This document shows, piece after piece, positions 61,621 to 64,000 of a stretch of 64,000 bases of DNA. Source of the DNA: Hyphococcus aureus (GTDB lineage: Bacteria; Pseudomonadota; Alphaproteobacteria; Caulobacterales; Parvularculaceae); NCBI RefSeq assembly GCF_042643165.1, contig NZ_JBHRSH010000001.1, forward strand, positions 2,108,001 through 2,172,000, given 5' to 3'. Both the position numbers and the translations under genes were made by a program. The notes under the pieces are model-generated. The model saw only the letters and a program-made list of their open reading frames with translations. It searched no databases and was not told where the DNA came from. Numbering within the stretch: the first letter of the stretch is position 1; the number at the start of each line of letters is the position of its first letter.

Positions 61621-64000
61621 ATGAAATCACGCCTGAAATCCGCCTTGTTGAAAACCGCCGGCAGCGCCGGTTTGGTCGCTTTTTGCGCCAGTGCAGGCAT
61701 TGTCGCCGGGGCCGGCGCGGCCCATGCGCAGGACACTGCGTCCGCCGCTTCGGGCGACGTTATCATCGTGTCGGCCCGGCGCCGTGAGGAAACCTTGCTG
61801 GATGTTCCAATCGCAGTGACGGCGGTCAGCGGCGAACAGCTTGCGCTTCAAGGCGCGCAGGACATTACCTATCTCAGTCAGTCAGTGCCGAACCTGACGC
61901 TTGAAGTGTCGCGCGGCACCAACTCGACGCTCACCGCCTTCATTCGCGGCGTCGGCCAGCAGGATCCGGTCGCCGGTTTCGAAGCAGGAGTCGGCATCTA
62001 TGTGGATGACGTTTATCTCAACCGTCCGCAAAGCGCAGTGCTCGACATTTATGATGTGGAGCGGATCGAAGTGTTGCGCGGACCGCAAGGTACGCTTTAC
62101 GGCCGCAACAGTGTTGGCGGCGCCATTAAATATGTGACCAAGCGCCTTGGCGACGAGCCAAGTTTCAAACTGCGCGCCTCTGGCGGCACCTATGGTCAGT
62201 TTGATGTTGTCGGCACGGCCGAAATGCCGTTGACGGATGAATTTGCAGTGGGGGGATCGGTTGCTTACTTTTCGCGGAACGGGTTCGGCGAAAATCTGAC
62301 AACAGGCGAGGAGAACTACGACAAAGATCTCCTCGCCTTCCGTGGAAGCGCCGAATATGACAATGATGTCCTGTTCGTGCGGCTTTCCGGCGATTATCTT
62401 AAGGACAAGTCGAATTCCAAAGGCGGGCACCGCCTGATTCCGAGCCTCTTCTCCGGGGCTCCGGTGCTTGATGACGTTTACGACTCGCGCGGCGGCATTA
62501 CCGGCGAAAATGAAGCCGATGCATATGGCGCCGCGCTTCATGTTGAGCTTGCCCTCAATGATAACTGGACCATCAAGAACATCGCCGCCTGGCGCAAGGA
62601 TGACACCTTCACGCAGATCGATTTTGACGCACTTCCAGCGGCCGACGTCGACGTGCCGGCGATCTACGAAAACGAACAGTTCACCGAAGAACTGCAGCTT
62701 CTTTATGAAGGCGACGCCGTCGCAGGTGTCCTCGGCTTTTATTATATCGACGCCAACGCCTTCAACACATTCGACGTGGTTCTCGACCTGACCGGCAGTC
62801 TGACCCCGCCGCCCTTCGGGCCGCTGCCCGGACTGAACGCCAACACCACCGGCGATGTGGACACAAAGTCCTGGTCGATTTTTGGCGACATCACATTCGA
62901 TCTTGAAGAAATCATCGGCGTTCAGGGCGTCGAACTCGCTTTGGGCGGGCGCTACACCAGCGACAAACGTTCCTCGACCGTTCTTCGCCAAACCTATATT
63001 GGCGGCAACTCGCCGGCGCTTGGCGGCACGACATCGACAGTTATCGCCACGACGTCCGATTTTGACGGCGAGGAAACTTTCACCGATTTCAGCCCTCGCG
63101 TGTCGCTCTCGTGGAGCCCGAATGGCGATCACAATCTCTACGCGTCTTACAGTCAGGGCTTTAAAGGCGGCAGTTTCGATCCGCGCGGTCAGTCAAGTTC
63201 GGTGACGGTGGATTTCGACGGCGACGGCGATGTTGATGCTGACGACATCTTCCAGTTCTTCCTGTTCGAACCGGAAGAGGTCGACTCCTACGAACTCGGC
63301 TGGAAGTCGCGTTTCGCCGACGGCCGCGTGACGTCGAATCTGGCGCTGTTTTACGCTGATTACACGAATGTCCAGATCCCCGGTTCGCAAGGCGGAACGG
63401 ATCCGGTCACCATGTTGCCGACTTTCATCGGCGTAACTACCAATGCCGGCGGCGCTGAATTCTATGGCGTCGAGTGGGAAGGGACGGCGCTTCTCGCCGA
63501 GGATCTCTTTGGCGGCGGCGATAGTTTCTCTATCGGCTGGGGCGGCGGCTGGATCAATGCGGACTACACTCAGTTCCTTGTCGGAACTGTGGATGTCGCC
63601 GATCAGCGTGTGGTTCAGAATACGCCGGAATTTTCAGGCGCGCTGACGACGAACTACACTCATCCGGCGAATTTCTTCGGGCGCGGCGGCGAGGTGTCGT
63701 TCATCACCCAGACCTCCTATAAATCGCGCACGAACCAGTTCGAAGTGCCGAACCCCTATCTCGATCAGGGCGGATACGGCCTGCTTGACGCCAGTCTGGT
63801 GTGGACGTCAGAGGACGGCAAGCTACAGATCGGCATTCATGGCAAGAACCTTCTCGACCGTGAATATCGCGTTGCCGGTTACAACTTCGTCGCCCAGAAC
63901 CCGGATGGCAGCCTGGCGACGCCGCTAACCTCGACACTTGGTCTTGAGGGCGTGCTGACAGGGTTCTATGGCCCGCCGCGCACCGTCACCGGCACAGTAC
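61621..64000 (+). CDS. TonB-dependent outer-membrane receptor, 3' end outside window
   Basis: About 793 residues are visible. A signal peptide (about 1-36, ending AHAQ) is followed by a TonB-box-like segment (DVIIVSARRREE), a plug domain (about 50-160: ALQGAQDITYLSQSVPNL, RGPQGTLYGRNSVGGAI) and the barrel. Residues about 531-542 form an EF-hand/dockerin-like loop. AGGGAGG precedes the ATG. The ligand is not readable; it could be a siderophore or sugar. It is truncated by the window end. Confidence 0.95.
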   Translation, partial: MKSRLKSALLKTAGSAGLVAFCASAGIVAGAGAAHAQDTASAASGDVIIVSARRREETLLDVPIAVTAVSGEQLALQGAQDITYLSQSVPNLTLEVSRGTNSTLTAFIRGVGQQDPVAGFEAGVGIYVDDVYLNRPQSAVLDIYDVERIEVLRGPQGTLYGRNSVGGAIKYVTKRLGDEPSFKLRASGGTYGQFDVVGTAEMPLTDEFAVGGSVAYFSRNGFGENLTTGEENYDKDLLAFRGSAEYDNDVLFVRLSGDYLKDKSNSKGGHRLIPSLFSGAPVLDDVYDSRGGITGENEADAYGAALHVELALNDNWTIKNIAAWRKDDTFTQIDFDALPAADVDVPAIYENEQFTEELQLLYEGDAVAGVLGFYYIDANAFNTFDVVLDLTGSLTPPPFGPLPGLNANTTGDVDTKSWSIFGDITFDLEEIIGVQGVELALGGRYTSDKRSSTVLRQTYIGGNSPALGGTTSTVIATTSDFDGEETFTDFSPRVSLSWSPNGDHNLYASYSQGFKGGSFDPRGQSSSVTVDFDGDGDVDADDIFQFFLFEPEEVDSYELGWKSRFADGRVTSNLALFYADYTNVQIPGSQGGTDPVTMLPTFIGVTTNAGGAEFYGVEWEGTALLAEDLFGGGDSFSIGWGGGWINADYTQFLVGTVDVADQRVVQNTPEFSGALTTNYTHPANFFGRGGEVSFITQTSYKSRTNQFEVPNPYLDQGGYGLLDASLVWTSEDGKLQIGIHGKNLLDREYRVAGYNFVAQNPDGSLATPLTSTLGLEGVLTGFYGPPRTVTGTV

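Noticed and set aside
61882..63132. Minus 416-codon ORF
   Set aside because: It is antisense to the TonB-dependent receptor and is Arg/Val-rich without domains.

Overview
The window is a dense, roughly 60% GC stretch of an alphaproteobacterial chromosome. Several things point there: an ErpA/Dgt/SPOR/NagZ/ScpAB/TatABC/SerS/SurE/NlpD block, a BamE/cytochrome bc1 chaperone/YceD/PlsX/FabH/IHF-alpha/MerR block, a ComF/GrxC/nitrilase/DUF1178 block, MucR, and the CtrA cell-cycle proteins DivL and SciP. DivL with a tyrosine in its H-box, SciP, TonB-dependent uptake and a Flp pilin fit the Caulobacterales/Parvularculales side of the class better than Rhizobiales or Rhodobacterales. The placement is an inference from gene content, not from a phylogeny.

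Layout. Positions 1-6.5 kb (mostly minus strand) hold the 5' part of a large NAD-glutamate dehydrogenase, a membrane protein preceded by a full CtrA site, a TPR protein, DivL and a TonB-like protein. At 6.7-12.7 kb are ahcY with its promoter, operator and terminator, a BLUF photoreceptor, and small housekeeping enzymes (SDR, ThpR, LMW phosphatase, sirtuin). At 12.7-17.9 kb an exported propeller-amidohydrolase, a lipoprotein amidase and a DUF2164 protein form an operon. At 17.9-28.1 kb are SecA, a membrane parvulin, MutT overlapping a Flp pilin, an NDUFAF5-like methyltransferase, ComF, GrxC, a nitrilase, DUF1178 and a patatin with a cyclic-nucleotide-type domain. A low-GC orphan ORF and a palindromic repeat cluster lie around 28.7-29.7 kb.

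Positions 29.8-41.0 kb form a long plus-strand run (dgt to nlpD) for nucleotide pools, cell-wall turnover, chromosome condensation, Tat export and SerRS. SerRS carries a 44-codon low-GC in-frame insertion. At 41.1-43.9 kb are FlhF, SciP and MucR on the minus strand. At 44.3-47.6 kb are glyA, nrdR, nusB and thiL. At 47.6-53.0 kb are BamE and the phospholipid/fatty-acid block ending in ihfA and a MerR regulator. At 53.1-54.3 kb are tRNA-Pro(GGG), a Sel1 protein and a membrane-anchored unknown. Positions 54.6-60.1 kb (minus) hold AidB, a HAD enzyme, a GFA protein, a GST, an M50 protease and an RlmB-type methyltransferase. At 60.2-64 kb are tRNA-Tyr(GTA), an AraC regulator and a TonB-dependent receptor cut by the window end.

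No phage, insertion sequence, CRISPR array or secretion island was seen. The strongest unexplained signals are the serS insertion, the low-GC ORF near 28.7-29.1 kb, an EF-hand/dockerin-like loop in the receptor, and the clustering of CtrA-pathway genes and sites.
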